A stretch of DNA of 52,806 bases from Mucilaginibacter sp. L294 (GCF_001636615.1 NZ_LGEK01000029.1:1-52806), one strand, 5' to 3'; numbered from the stretch's first letter, positions 8,864-17,216 are shown. Numbers and translations: made by a program. The notes: generated by a model from the sequence alone, not told the origin.

Positions 8864-9940
8864 ATGGGAGTTAAAAAACACATATTAGTAATACCTGGTG
8901 ATGGTATTGGCCCCGAGGTTACTACCTGGGGTAAAGCCGTATTAGAAAAAATTGGTGCCGATTTTGGCCACGAATTTACCTTCGACGAAGCCCTGATGGG
9001 CCACGCCGGTATCGAGGCCACTGGCAACCCGCTGCCCGATGAAACATTAGCAAAAGCAAAAGCCAGTGATGCCATTTTATTTGGCGCCATCGGCCATATC
9101 AAATACGATAACGACCCATCGGCAAAGGTTAGGCCTGAGCAGGGGTTGCTGAAAATCCGTAAGGAACTTGGCCTGTATGCCAACCTGCGCCCTATTATGC
9201 TTTTTGATGAGCTGCTGGATGCATCAAGCTTAAAGCCCGAGATACTGAAGGGAACGGATATCCTGTTCTTCCGTGAGTTGACGGGTGATGTTTACTTCGG
9301 AGAGAAAAAACGCAGCGAAGACCGCAACACAGCTTCCGATTTGATGATCTATCATCGTTACGAAGTGGAGCGCATCGCTACCAAAGCATTTGAAGCTGCC
9401 CGTGTACGTGGCAAAAGATTATGCTCGGTAGATAAGGCCAACGTGCTGGAATCATCACGCCTGTGGCGCGAGGTGGTACAGGAACTGGCCAAACAATACC
9501 CGGATGTAGAGACCGAACACATGTTTATAGATAATGCCGCTATGCAACTGGTTAAAAACCCCAAAAAGTTTGATGTGGTATTAACCGCAAACCTTTTTGG
9601 CGATATCCTTACCGATGAGGCTTCGCAGATAGCGGGCTCGATGGGGATGCTGGCATCAGCATCAATTGGCGATGGCACCGGTTTTTTTGAGCCTATCCAC
9701 GGTTCAGCACATGATATTGCCGGGCAGGACAAAGCCAATCCGCTGGCCTCTATCCTATCTGTAGCCCTGATGTTGGAGATCAGCTTCGGGCTGAAGGATG
9801 AAGCTAAAAAAATAACAGCAGCTATCGACAAAACATTAAAAGATGGTTACCGCACCGGCGACATTGCCGATGCCAATACCGATAAAAGCAAAATATTAGG
9901 CACCAAAGCCATGGGGCAAAAAGTATTGGAGTATTTGTAG
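8864..9940 (+). CDS. leuB: 3-isopropylmalate dehydrogenase
   Basis: NAD-dependent oxidative decarboxylation of 3-isopropylmalate to 2-ketoisocaproate, the leucine keto acid. The 358-aa protein has the family-typical length. Motifs: HILVIPGDGIGPEV at the N-terminus, FFRELTGDVYFG, the substrate/metal region VLTANLFGDILTDEASQIAGSM, and the NAD-binding EPIHGSAHDIAGQ. The ATG at 8864 lies 6 nt after the MT1 stop. A GATGTGCGGAT-type repeat begins at the leuB stop codon itself. Confidence 0.98.
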   Translation: MGVKKHILVIPGDGIGPEVTTWGKAVLEKIGADFGHEFTFDEALMGHAGIEATGNPLPDETLAKAKASDAILFGAIGHIKYDNDPSAKVRPEQGLLKIRKELGLYANLRPIMLFDELLDASSLKPEILKGTDILFFRELTGDVYFGEKKRSEDRNTASDLMIYHRYEVERIATKAFEAARVRGKRLCSVDKANVLESSRLWREVVQELAKQYPDVETEHMFIDNAAMQLVKNPKKFDVVLTANLFGDILTDEASQIAGSMGMLASASIGDGTGFFEPIHGSAHDIAGQDKANPLASILSVALMLEISFGLKDEAKKITAAIDKTLKDGYRTGDIADANTDKSKILGTKAMGQKVLEYL

Positions 9941-9966
9941 ATGTGCGGATATGCAGATGTGCAGAT
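9940..9966. repeat. GATGTGCGGAT-type short tandem repeat after leuB
   Basis: GATGTGCGGATATGCAGATG followed by TGCAGAT starts on the last base of the leuB stop. Related copies follow the stop codons of gyrB (44322-44358) and the OmpH-like gene (47102-47136). Confidence 0.8.
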
Positions 9967-9975
9967 TGAAAAACC

Positions 9976-10006
9976 CAATGACTCAATGACTAATGACACA
10001 ATGACG
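9976..10006. repeat. CAATGAC short tandem repeat before MT2
   Basis: Irregular repeats of the unit (C)AATGACT run through 9976-10006 and end 5 nt before the MT2 ATG. Non-coding and A+T-rich. Confidence 0.75.
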
Positions 10007-10011
10007 AAAAC

Positions 10012-10770
10012 ATGAAATGGAACGCTGAATTATATGACCAGAAACACGCATTTGTTTACCAGTTTGGTGAGAATGTGCTGGAAACCTTAGATGCTAAAGC
10101 AGGCGAAAACATCCTGGATATTGGCTGCGGTACAGGTTATTTAACCCAGCAGATCCAAAACGCGGGCGCTATTGTAAAGGGGACTGATTATTCGCCCGAT
10201 ATGATAGCCCAGGCAAAAGAAAGCTATCCCGAAGTTGCCTTTGAGGTTGCCGATGCCGGTAATTTTAATGAGGCGGATAAATATGATGCTGTATTCTCAA
10301 ACGCCGCTTTACACTGGGTAAAAAACCAGGACGGCATGATGGACAGCGTTTACAAAAGCCTTAAACCCGGCGGCCGTTTTGTTGCCGAAATGGGCGGCAA
10401 GGGTAATGTAGCCAAACTGATTGCTGCTACCAAACAGGTATTGGAGCAACGTGGCTACCACAAACAGGCAAAAACACAGGTATGGTATTTCCCATCGATG
10501 GGTGAGTATGCCAGCCGTTTAGAGAAACATGGTTTCAGGGTTACCTACGCTGTGCATTTCGACCGTAAAACCCCGCTGCAGGATGGCGACCAGGGCGTGG
10601 CTAAATGGATAACCATGTTTGCGCCATTATACCTGGTGGGTGTACCTGCCGCTGAAAAAGCAGAAATGCTAAAAGAAGTTACCGCCCTGCTTGAACCTCA
10701 TTACAACGAGAACGGGCAATGGTACGCAGATTATAAAAGATTAAGATTTATAGCAGTTAAAGAGATTTGA
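10012..10770 (+). CDS. Tam-like SAM-dependent methyltransferase (MT2)
   Basis: A 252-aa class I methyltransferase. The N-terminus MKWNAELYDQKHAFVYQFGE is characteristic of the group related to trans-aconitate methyltransferase (Tam), which methylates a tricarboxylic acid. Motif I ILDIGCGTGYLTQQ is at residues 34-47, the acidic loop after beta-2 is GTDYSPDMIAQA, and motif IV is YDAVFSNAALHWVKN, the same SNAA.W signature seen in Tam. It lies between leuB and leuA in the leucine operon. Yeast Tmt1, a functional counterpart, methylates both trans-aconitate and 3-isopropylmalate, so an isopropylmalate-type substrate is an attractive but untested inference. Repeat DNA flanks it on both sides. Confidence 0.85.
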   Translation: MKWNAELYDQKHAFVYQFGENVLETLDAKAGENILDIGCGTGYLTQQIQNAGAIVKGTDYSPDMIAQAKESYPEVAFEVADAGNFNEADKYDAVFSNAALHWVKNQDGMMDSVYKSLKPGGRFVAEMGGKGNVAKLIAATKQVLEQRGYHKQAKTQVWYFPSMGEYASRLEKHGFRVTYAVHFDRKTPLQDGDQGVAKWITMFAPLYLVGVPAAEKAEMLKEVTALLEPHYNENGQWYADYKRLRFIAVKEI

Positions 10771-10800
10771 GTATTGAGATGTGAGATATGAGATCTCACC
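10771..10800. repeat. Inverted partner of the 36-bp repeat, after MT2
   Basis: GTATTGAGATGTGAGATATG followed by AGATCTCACC begins right after the MT2 stop. It is roughly the reverse complement of the repeat at 10872-10907. The two arms enclose about 70 nt of otherwise featureless DNA. Confidence 0.75.
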
Positions 10801-10871
10801 CAAAACTCGATTTAAACAAAATAAAAAAAGAATATAACCCGATGAAAGATGTGCTGTCTAAGCTTTGCAAA

Positions 10872-10907
10872 AAGTCTCAAATCTCACATCTAACATCTCA
10901 AATCTAA
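10872..10907. repeat. 36-bp repeat upstream of leuA (copy 2)
   Basis: One mismatch to 7353-7388, same orientation, and the same 5-nt distance to the next ATG (leuA at 10913). Confidence 0.93.
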
Positions 10908-10912
10908 AAAAT

Positions 10913-12079
10913 ATGTTACACGACCCTAACCGCGTTTATGTTTTTGATACCACGCTTCGCGATGGCGAACAGGTACCGGGCTGCCAGCTGACAACCCCTG
11001 AAAAGATCGATATAGCCCGCGAGCTGGAAACGCTGGGCGTGGATGTTATTGAAGCAGGGTTCCCGGTATCAAGTCCAGGCGATTTTTTAAGCGTTGTTGA
11101 AATATCAAAGGCTGTAAAAGAGCCAGTAGTTTGCGCGCTTACCCGTGCCAACAAAACCGATATCGACGTAGCGGTAGAATCATTGAAATATGCCAAACGC
11201 CCACGTATCCATACGGGTATCGGCTCATCAGATCAGCACATTAAACACAAATTTAACAGCACCCGCGAGGAGATCCTGGAGCGTGCCGTTGAAGCCGTAA
11301 AGTATGCCAAAAAATCTGTTGAGGACATTGAGTTTTACGCCGAGGATGCCGGCCGTGCCGATGTTACGTTTTTAGCCCAGATGGTAGAAGCGGTTATTGC
11401 TGCCGGTGCAACGGTAGTGAACATACCTGATACCAACGGCTATTGCCTGCCCGACCAATACGGTGCTAAGATCAAATACCTGAAAGAGAATGTTAAGAAT
11501 ATTGATCAGGCTATTATCTCGGTACATTGCCATAACGATCTTGGCCTAGCTACAGCCAACTCTATAGCCGGCTTGCAAAATGGTGCCCGCCAGATAGAAG
11601 GCACCATTAACGGTATCGGCGAACGCGCGGGTAACACCTCTATTGAAGAAGTGGTGATGATCCTGAAAACGCACTCAGTACTTGGCTTACATACCAATGT
11701 AAACAGTAAAAACTTCTACGAAATGAGCCGCATGATCAGCAGCCAGATGCGTATGGTTGTACAACCCAATAAAGCTATTGTGGGCAGCAATGCATTCGCA
11801 CACAGCAGCGGTATTCACCAGGATGGCTTTTTGAAAAACCGCGAGAACTACGAGATCATTCGCCCTGAGGATGTTGGTTTCCCGAGCGCAAGTATTGTAT
11901 TGACAGCCCGCAGCGGCCGCCATGCACTGAAATTCCATTTGGAAAGACTGGGCCATAAATTGGATAAAGACGAACTATACGAGGTTTATAAAACCTTTTT
12001 AACGCTTGCTGATGCTAAGCTGGATATAAACGATGATGACCTGCAAGGCTTAATGGCCCACAGGCTGGTAAAGAACTAA
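10913..12079 (+). CDS. leuA: 2-isopropylmalate synthase, catalytic part only
   Basis: Condenses acetyl-CoA with 2-ketoisovalerate, the committed step of leucine synthesis. The 388-aa protein has a complete HMGL-like TIM barrel: metal/substrate motifs [14 protein letters not shown] at the N-terminus, [14 protein letters not shown] (metal histidines) and [13 protein letters not shown]. The linker subdomain follows ([18 protein letters not shown]). The protein ends at [12 protein letters not shown], exactly where the roughly 130-residue LeuA_dimer allosteric domain begins in the E. coli enzyme. Leucine feedback at this domain is therefore absent. The ATG at 10913 is used; an upstream start at 10865 would translate the repeat. 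ilvA starts 3 nt after the stop. A homocitrate- or citramalate-synthase role is less likely given the operon. Confidence 0.93.
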   Translation: MLHDPNRVYVFDTTLRDGEQVPGCQLTTPEKIDIARELETLGVDVIEAGFPVSSPGDFLSVVEISKAVKEPVVCALTRANKTDIDVAVESLKYAKRPRIHTGIGSSDQHIKHKFNSTREEILERAVEAVKYAKKSVEDIEFYAEDAGRADVTFLAQMVEAVIAAGATVVNIPDTNGYCLPDQYGAKIKYLKENVKNIDQAIISVHCHNDLGLATANSIAGLQNGARQIEGTINGIGERAGNTSIEEVVMILKTHSVLGLHTNVNSKNFYEMSRMISSQMRMVVQPNKAIVGSNAFAHSSGIHQDGFLKNRENYEIIRPEDVGFPSASIVLTARSGRHALKFHLERLGHKLDKDELYEVYKTFLTLADAKLDINDDDLQGLMAHRLVKN

Positions 12080-12082
12080 GTG

Positions 12083-13333
12083 ATGGACACAGTTACAGAA
12101 ACGCATTTGGATTTTGACGCGGCTTACCAACGCCTTAAAGACGTGGTACGGCGTACTCCGCTGGAGTACAACGAGCGCCTGTCGGCAAAATACGAATGCG
12201 AAATATATTTAAAACGCGAAGACCTGCAGATAGTGCGCTCTTATAAATTAAGGGGCGCTTATAACATGATCAGTCGCCTTAGCGAAGAGCAATTGAGCCG
12301 TGGCGTGGTATGCGCCAGTGCGGGCAACCATGCGCAGGGTGTAGCTTTTTCTTGTAAAAAACTGGGCACCAAAGGCGTAATTTTTATGCCCGAAATTACC
12401 CCGAAACAAAAGGTTAAACAAACAGAAATGTTTGGAAACGGCAATGTAGAGCTGGTTTTAGTGGGTGATACCTTTGACGATTGCCTGCGCGAAGCATTGC
12501 TTTATACCCAGGCACACGGCATGACGTTTATCCCGCCCTTTGATAACGAACAGATCATAGAGGGCCAGGGAACTGTTGGTGTGGAAGTACTGCAGGACCT
12601 GCCTGGTATTGAGGTTGCCATTTTGCCGATTGGCGGTGGCGGTTTAGCAGCCGGGATGGGTACTTACCTGAAACAAAGCGTACCGGGTATTACATTGATA
12701 GGTGTTGAGCCGGAAGGCGCGCCATCCATGCTTACCTCCATGACCAATGGCGAGAACACCACGTTGACAGACATTGACCGTTTTGTAGATGGCGCTGCTG
12801 TAAAACGTGTGGGCGATAAAACCTTTGCCATTTGCCGCGAGATACTTGATGATATGCTAACCGTGCCCGAGGGTAAGGTTTGTACCACCATCCTGAGGTT
12901 ATATAACGAGGATGCTATTGTGGTTGAACCCGCGGGTGCCTTATCGGTAACCGCACTGGATGCCGTTAAAGACCAGATAAAAGGCAAAAAGGTAGTTTGC
13001 GTTATCAGCGGTGGCAATAACGATATCGAACGTATGGCCGAGATCAAAGAAAAGTCGCTGCTGTACGAAGGGTTGAAACATTACTTTATTGTACGTTTCC
13101 CGCAGCGTCCGGGTGCTTTAAAATTATTTGTTACCGAGGTTTTAGGCCCCGGTGATGATATTACCCGTTTCGAGTTTATCAAAAAAACATCCAAAGAAAA
13201 CGGCCCAGCCCTGGTAGGTATCGAGCTTAAAAATGCAGAAGATTATCCTGCCTTATTGCAACGCATGCAGGAAAACCGCTTTGAGGTTATCGAGATTAAT
13301 AAGGATGCTACCTTGTTTGAGTATTTAGTGTAA
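12083..13333 (+). CDS. ilvA: Threonine ammonia-lyase (dehydratase), biosynthetic
   Basis: PLP enzyme deaminating threonine to 2-ketobutyrate, the entry to isoleucine. The 416-aa protein has the fold-type II catalytic domain with the Schiff-base lysine in SYKLRGAYNM (K55) and the phosphate-binding loop GGGGLAAGM. A single C-terminal ACT-like regulatory domain starts at about residue 325 (KHYFIVRFPQRPGALKLF). The size and single ACT domain match the B. subtilis-type enzyme rather than the two-ACT E. coli form. The ATG at 12083 is preferred over the GTG at 12080 directly after the leuA stop. Last gene of the operon; a terminator follows at 13377. Confidence 0.96.
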   Translation: MDTVTETHLDFDAAYQRLKDVVRRTPLEYNERLSAKYECEIYLKREDLQIVRSYKLRGAYNMISRLSEEQLSRGVVCASAGNHAQGVAFSCKKLGTKGVIFMPEITPKQKVKQTEMFGNGNVELVLVGDTFDDCLREALLYTQAHGMTFIPPFDNEQIIEGQGTVGVEVLQDLPGIEVAILPIGGGGLAAGMGTYLKQSVPGITLIGVEPEGAPSMLTSMTNGENTTLTDIDRFVDGAAVKRVGDKTFAICREILDDMLTVPEGKVCTTILRLYNEDAIVVEPAGALSVTALDAVKDQIKGKKVVCVISGGNNDIERMAEIKEKSLLYEGLKHYFIVRFPQRPGALKLFVTEVLGPGDDITRFEFIKKTSKENGPALVGIELKNAEDYPALLQRMQENRFEVIEINKDATLFEYLV

Positions 13334-13337
13334 GATT

Positions 13338-13371
13338 TTAACCACAGAGTTTTCACAGAGAACACAAAGAA
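13338..13371. repeat. ACCACAGAG-type repeat (left arm only)
   Basis: TTAACCACAGAGTTTTCACA, then GAGAACACAAAGAA, matches the left arm of the larger element at 41531-41739. No right arm is present here. Confidence 0.7.
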
Positions 13372-13376
13372 TAAGT

Positions 13377-13407
13377 AAACGCCGGGTATATACCTGGCGT
13401 TTTTGTT
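13377..13407 (+). terminator. Rho-independent terminator of the ilv-leu operon
   Basis: AAACGCCGGGTA and TACCTGGCGTTT form a roughly 12-bp stem (one G-T pair) with a tight loop, followed by TTTTGTTT. It lies 44 nt after the ilvA stop. Confidence 0.85.
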
Positions 13408-13429
13408 TATCTCGACATTTCCCCACCCT

Positions 13430-13527
13430 GTCATTTCGAACGATAGAGAGAAATCCTGTTCAAACGACAGGCGGTGAACTTTGCATAATGAACAAGATTT
13501 CTCCTCGCTATGCTCGTTCGAAATGAC
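13430..13527. repeat. GTCATTTCGAACGA palindromic element
   Basis: A roughly 98-bp imperfect palindrome with outer arms GTCATTTCGAACGA / TCGTTCGAAATGAC and inner arms GAGAAATCCTGTTC / GAACAAGATTTCTC. It lies in the convergent ilvA-crtI gap. It shares the GTCATnnnGA core with the CGTCATTGCGAG family but has a different body. Confidence 0.9.
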
Positions 13528-13549
13528 ATGGTGGTAAGGAAGTTACTAT

Positions 13550-15034
13550 TTACTTCCCCCCCATCACCTTCATCGCCTCCACCGCCGCTATCTGCCCGGA
13601 TATCAACGCAGGTGGCACACCCGGCCCGGGAACGGTTAACTGGCCGGTGAACAATAAATTTTTAATATGCTTTGCCCGCATGCTGGGTTTAAAAAAGGCC
13701 GTTTGGGCAAGGGTATTGGCCAGTCCGTAGGCATTGCCTTTAAAGGAATGGTAATCGGCTTTAAAATCTTTAAGTGCGTAACTGCGTTTTACTACGATGG
13801 CATCGCGGATGCTTTGGCCGGTTATGGCTTCAAACCTGTTGAGCATTATATCAAAATATTTCTCCCGGGTGGCGTCATCATCATCCAGTCCGGGGGCTAT
13901 AGGCATCAGGAAGAAAAGGTTCTCCCCTCCTTCGGGCGCAGCATCAGGGTCGGTTTTTGAAGTGCAGCAAACGTAAAACAAGGGCTTTGTAGGCCATTGC
14001 GGGTTCTTGTAGATCTCTTTGGCATGCAACTCAAAATCCTCATCAAAAAATAAATTGTGATGCTGTATGTCGTTTACCTTTTTATTTGTCCCTATGTAAA
14101 ACAACAGGCTTGATGGCGACATGGTGCGTTTATCCCAATATTTTTCTGTGTAGTTTCTATCAGGCTTATCTAAAAGATACTGGTCAGTATGTTCATAATC
14201 TGCTCCGGCAATTATAAAATCGGCCTGGTAGACACCGTTATTGGTTTGGACGTTTTTTGCCCGGCCATCGGTAACATCAATTTTGGTTACTTCCGTGTTC
14301 AGCCTAATTTCAACCCCATAGCTTTCGGCAACGCTTACCATAGCTTTAACAATCTCGTTCATGCCACCCATAGGGTACCAGGTACCCAGGGCGAGGTCGG
14401 CGTGGTTCATCATGCTGTACATGGCGGGGGTATCCTGCGGGGTAGCGCCCAAAAACAACACCGGGAACTCCAGTAGTTTGATCAGCTTGGGGTTTTTAAA
14501 ATATTGGCGTACATGGCTGCTCATGCTGGTAAGCAGCTGCATGCTCATGCTTTTACGGATCAGGTTAAAATCGATAAACTCGGTAATAGAATGCGAAGGG
14601 CGGAAAACGTACTCGCCCATACCCACTTTATATTTATAAGCAGCCTGTTCTAAAAATTTGCGCAGGCCTGCGCTGCTGCCGGGTTCTATATCCTCAAAAA
14701 GCTTTTCCAGTTCGCCCATATTGGCGGGTACATCCAGTATATCATTTTTACCATAGTAAACACGGTAGCCGGGGTCAAGGCGTTTCAGATTGTAAAAATC
14801 AGACGGCTTTTTACCGAACAGGGCGAAGAAATTCTCGAACACATCGGGCATCCAATACCAGCTTGGGCCCATATCAAACTTAAAGCCGTCTTTTTCCCAC
14901 ACACGGGCACGGCCGCCGGGTTGGTCGTTCTTTTCCAGCACTGTTACTTTATACCCTTCTTTTGCCAGTAAGCAGGCCGAAGCAAGGCCTGCAAAACCTG
15001 CCCCAATAACAACAACATGTTTGTTAATATCCAT
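13550..15034 (-). CDS. crtI: Phytoene desaturase
   Basis: FAD-dependent desaturation of phytoene toward lycopene at the membrane. The 494-aa protein starts with the dinucleotide-binding motif VVVIGAGFAGLASACLLAKE, then VTVLEKNDQPGGRARVW. It ends with the CrtI-type C-terminal motif FTGQLTVPGPGVPPALISGQ. The ATG at 15034 (MDINKHVVVIGAG) fits the family. The frame stays open to 15394, but those 120 extra residues lie antisense to crtB and are spurious. Divergent from crtB with 72 nt between starts, so one shared control region is likely. Confidence 0.97.
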   Translation of the reverse strand: MDINKHVVVIGAGFAGLASACLLAKEGYKVTVLEKNDQPGGRARVWEKDGFKFDMGPSWYWMPDVFENFFALFGKKPSDFYNLKRLDPGYRVYYGKNDILDVPANMGELEKLFEDIEPGSSAGLRKFLEQAAYKYKVGMGEYVFRPSHSITEFIDFNLIRKSMSMQLLTSMSSHVRQYFKNPKLIKLLEFPVLFLGATPQDTPAMYSMMNHADLALGTWYPMGGMNEIVKAMVSVAESYGVEIRLNTEVTKIDVTDGRAKNVQTNNGVYQADFIIAGADYEHTDQYLLDKPDRNYTEKYWDKRTMSPSSLLFYIGTNKKVNDIQHHNLFFDEDFELHAKEIYKNPQWPTKPLFYVCCTSKTDPDAAPEGGENLFFLMPIAPGLDDDDATREKYFDIMLNRFEAITGQSIRDAIVVKRSYALKDFKADYHSFKGNAYGLANTLAQTAFFKPSMRAKHIKNLLFTGQLTVPGPGVPPALISGQIAAVEAMKVMGGK

Positions 15035-15106
15035 TAGCAGCCAAATTAAACAAATAGTTGTAAGCTTGTAAAAAACAATACAGCATTCATTTTGTACTTT
15101 TGAGTG

Positions 15107-15940
15107 ATGAACCTGTTCGACGAAACGTGCTTTGAATGCAGCAAGCTGATCACCACCAAATACAGTACTTCTTTTAGTACCGGTATCAACGCGTTCCATA
15201 AACGTTTCAGGTACCCTATTTACGCCATATACGGTTTTGTGCGCTACGCGGATGAAATTGTGGATACCTTTTACGGGCACGACCAGCGCCGCCTTATTGA
15301 CGAATTTAAGGACGAAACATTTAAGGCGATAGAACGCGGCATCAGCATTAACCCCGTGCTGCAATCTTTTCAGCAGGTGGTTAACCAGTATCACATCGAA
15401 AAAGAGCTGATAGACGCTTTCCTCACCTCCATGAAAATGGATCTGGATAAAACCGCGTATGACGATGATGGGTACAAAACTTATATCTATGGCTCTGCCG
15501 AGGTGATCGGGCTAATGTGCCTGCGCATCTTCTGCGAGAATGATGCCGTTCTATACGATCAATTAGTGCCGAAGGCACGCAGCCTGGGTTCGGCATTTCA
15601 GAAAATAAACTTTTTGAGGGATATAAAGTCTGACTTTGAAGACCGCGGCCGCACGTATTTCCCCGAGGTAGATTTTAGCAACTTTACCGAAGCAGATAAG
15701 CGTTTGATAGAAACGGATATAAAAAAGGATTTTGACGATGCACTTTTAGGTATAAAACTATTACCAAAAGGCAGCAGGCTGGGCGTTTACGTTGCATATA
15801 TATATTATCTGCAGCTTTTTAAGAAGATAAGCGCTACATCGGCCATAGCTATTTTGCAAAAGCGGATAAGGGTTTCTGATACGCAGAAAATGGGTTTATA
15901 CTTTAAAGCCCGGCTGCACCAAAAACTGAATATAATTTAG
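15107..15940 (+). CDS. crtB: Phytoene synthase
   Basis: Condenses two geranylgeranyl diphosphates to phytoene. The protein has 277 aa from the ATG at 15107, with an in-frame GTG just before it at 15104. The first aspartate-rich motif DEIVD is at residues 49-53, and the second is in NFLRDIKSDFEDRGRTYFP, as in squalene/phytoene synthases. Length is typical of the short Bacteroidota form. It starts the plus-strand crt operon; the downstream ORF begins within 30 nt. Confidence 0.96.
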   Translation: MNLFDETCFECSKLITTKYSTSFSTGINAFHKRFRYPIYAIYGFVRYADEIVDTFYGHDQRRLIDEFKDETFKAIERGISINPVLQSFQQVVNQYHIEKELIDAFLTSMKMDLDKTAYDDDGYKTYIYGSAEVIGLMCLRIFCENDAVLYDQLVPKARSLGSAFQKINFLRDIKSDFEDRGRTYFPEVDFSNFTEADKRLIETDIKKDFDDALLGIKLLPKGSRLGVYVAYIYYLQLFKKISATSAIAILQKRIRVSDTQKMGLYFKARLHQKLNII

Positions 15941-15968
15941 ATTGAGCCGCACCGTTTATAATTTACCT

Positions 15969-16532
15969 ATGCTAATTAAATTCAGATACATATTAATAAG
16001 TGCACTGCTGCTATTGTTTTTGCCGCTTTACCATGGCAATGCAACTCCCGTGGACGCGACGGAGCCCGATCTGCATACCATCCGCAAGTTATTAGTTACC
16101 GCTATTAACAGCAGCAAAACCACCGATTCGCTTTACCGAAACCTGGGCAGCATTAAAAACCGCACAGCATTAGTAACCGGCTATATAGGTACCCTGCAAG
16201 CTTTAAAAGCCAAACACACCTGGAACCCGTATTATAAGATAAAGTACCTGAACGACGCTGAAAAGACGTTTAAAAACGCTGTAACCAACGACCCATCTAA
16301 CATCGAGATCCGCTTTATGCGTTTTTCGGTAGAGCATAACGTGCCGGGCTTTTTGGGATACACTAAAAACCTGGAAGCCGACCGTACCGAGATCATCAAA
16401 CAGATAAGCCGTAACCATTACGCATCCGCAGATGCCGCGCTGGTAAAAACCATCATCACCTTCCTGATAGATTCAAAACGGTGCACATCCGCCGAGCATA
16501 ACGCCCTTACACAGCATTTAGCCTCCCTATAA
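15969..16532 (+). CDS. Hypothetical exported protein in the carotenoid operon
   Basis: Not recognised as a characterised family. The 187-aa protein has an N-terminal hydrophobic segment with a basic start (MLIKFRYILISALLLLFLPL), consistent with a signal peptide ending near YHGNATP. The rest is helical and charged, with a conserved-looking NDPSNIEIRFMRFSVEHNVP stretch and NLEADRTEIIKQI. The ATG at 15969 is preferred over a TTG at 15942. It sits between crtB and the lycopene cyclase and abuts the cyclase with no gap, so it is co-translated with pigment genes. Role in carotenoid export or enzyme assembly is conceivable but unsupported. Confidence 0.75.
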   Translation: MLIKFRYILISALLLLFLPLYHGNATPVDATEPDLHTIRKLLVTAINSSKTTDSLYRNLGSIKNRTALVTGYIGTLQALKAKHTWNPYYKIKYLNDAEKTFKNAVTNDPSNIEIRFMRFSVEHNVPGFLGYTKNLEADRTEIIKQISRNHYASADAALVKTIITFLIDSKRCTSAEHNALTQHLASL

Positions 16533-17216
16533 GTGAAATATACCTACCTTATCATTAACGTACTTACCATATTTTTCCCGGTTGTATTATCGTTTGATAA
16601 GCGTGTGGCTTTTGCCAAAAGCTGGCGGTTCATCTGGCCGGGCATGGCGCTAACGGGGCTTTTATTTTTGTTTTGGGATGTACTGTTCACCATTCACGGT
16701 GTATGGTCTTTTAACGATCAATATATCACTGGCTTAAAGTTCATCGGGCTGCCGCTGGAGGAAATCCTTTTCTTTTTAACCGTTCCGTTTGCCTGTATTT
16801 TTATTTATGCCTGTTTAAACTATTATATTAAATGGCAACCGAGTAATGCCATAACAAGGGCTATATCCAACCTGCTGATTGGCATTTCTATAACCCTGCT
16901 TATCCTTAATTACACCCGGTTATACACTGCGGTAACTTTTAGCCTGCTGGCTGTTTTGCTTATCCTGCTGTTGCATTATTTTAGGGTTGATTGGCTTAAC
17001 CGCTTTTATATGGCTTACGTGGTATCGCTTATCCCATTTTATATAGTAAACGGTTTGCTTACCGCTATACCGGTTGTGCTTTATAACGATGCGCAAAACA
17101 TGGGGGTACGGGCGGGTACCATCCCCTTTGAAGATCATTTTTACAGCATGGCCCTATTGCTGATGAACGTGGGCTTTTTTGAGTATTTTAAGAACCGTAA
17201 AAAGCTTGCCTTGTAA
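16533..17216 (+). CDS. Lycopene cyclase, CrtYcd type (two fused domains)
   Basis: An integral membrane lycopene beta-cyclase of the heterodimer-derived CrtYc/CrtYd class, here fused in one 227-aa chain. About six hydrophobic segments are visible. Each half carries the class motif with acidic residues: FIGLPLEEILFFLTVPFACI in the first domain and GTIPFEDHFYSMALLLMNVG in the second. It starts with GTG immediately after the upstream stop (TAA-GTG) and ends overlapping the cytochrome b5 gene (TAATG). The family is known to cyclise the ends of lycopene to beta-carotene; a gamma-carotene product is also possible. Confidence 0.9.
   Translation: MKYTYLIINVLTIFFPVVLSFDKRVAFAKSWRFIWPGMALTGLLFLFWDVLFTIHGVWSFNDQYITGLKFIGLPLEEILFFLTVPFACIFIYACLNYYIKWQPSNAITRAISNLLIGISITLLILNYTRLYTAVTFSLLAVLLILLLHYFRVDWLNRFYMAYVVSLIPFYIVNGLLTAIPVVLYNDAQNMGVRAGTIPFEDHFYSMALLLMNVGFFEYFKNRKKLAL

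Noticed and set aside
10913..12079. LeuA truncated by frameshift
   Set aside because: ilvA begins directly after the stop and no remnant of the regulatory domain is visible in any frame, so the short form looks native.
15095..15102. TACTTTTG as -7 promoter box for crtB
   Set aside because: It ends 4 nt before the ATG and no TTG lies 19-21 nt upstream; without transcript data a leaderless promoter cannot be supported.
15035..15394. 120-residue N-terminal extension of crtI
   Set aside because: Lies antisense to crtB; the FAD-binding motif begins right after the ATG at 15034, as in other CrtI proteins.
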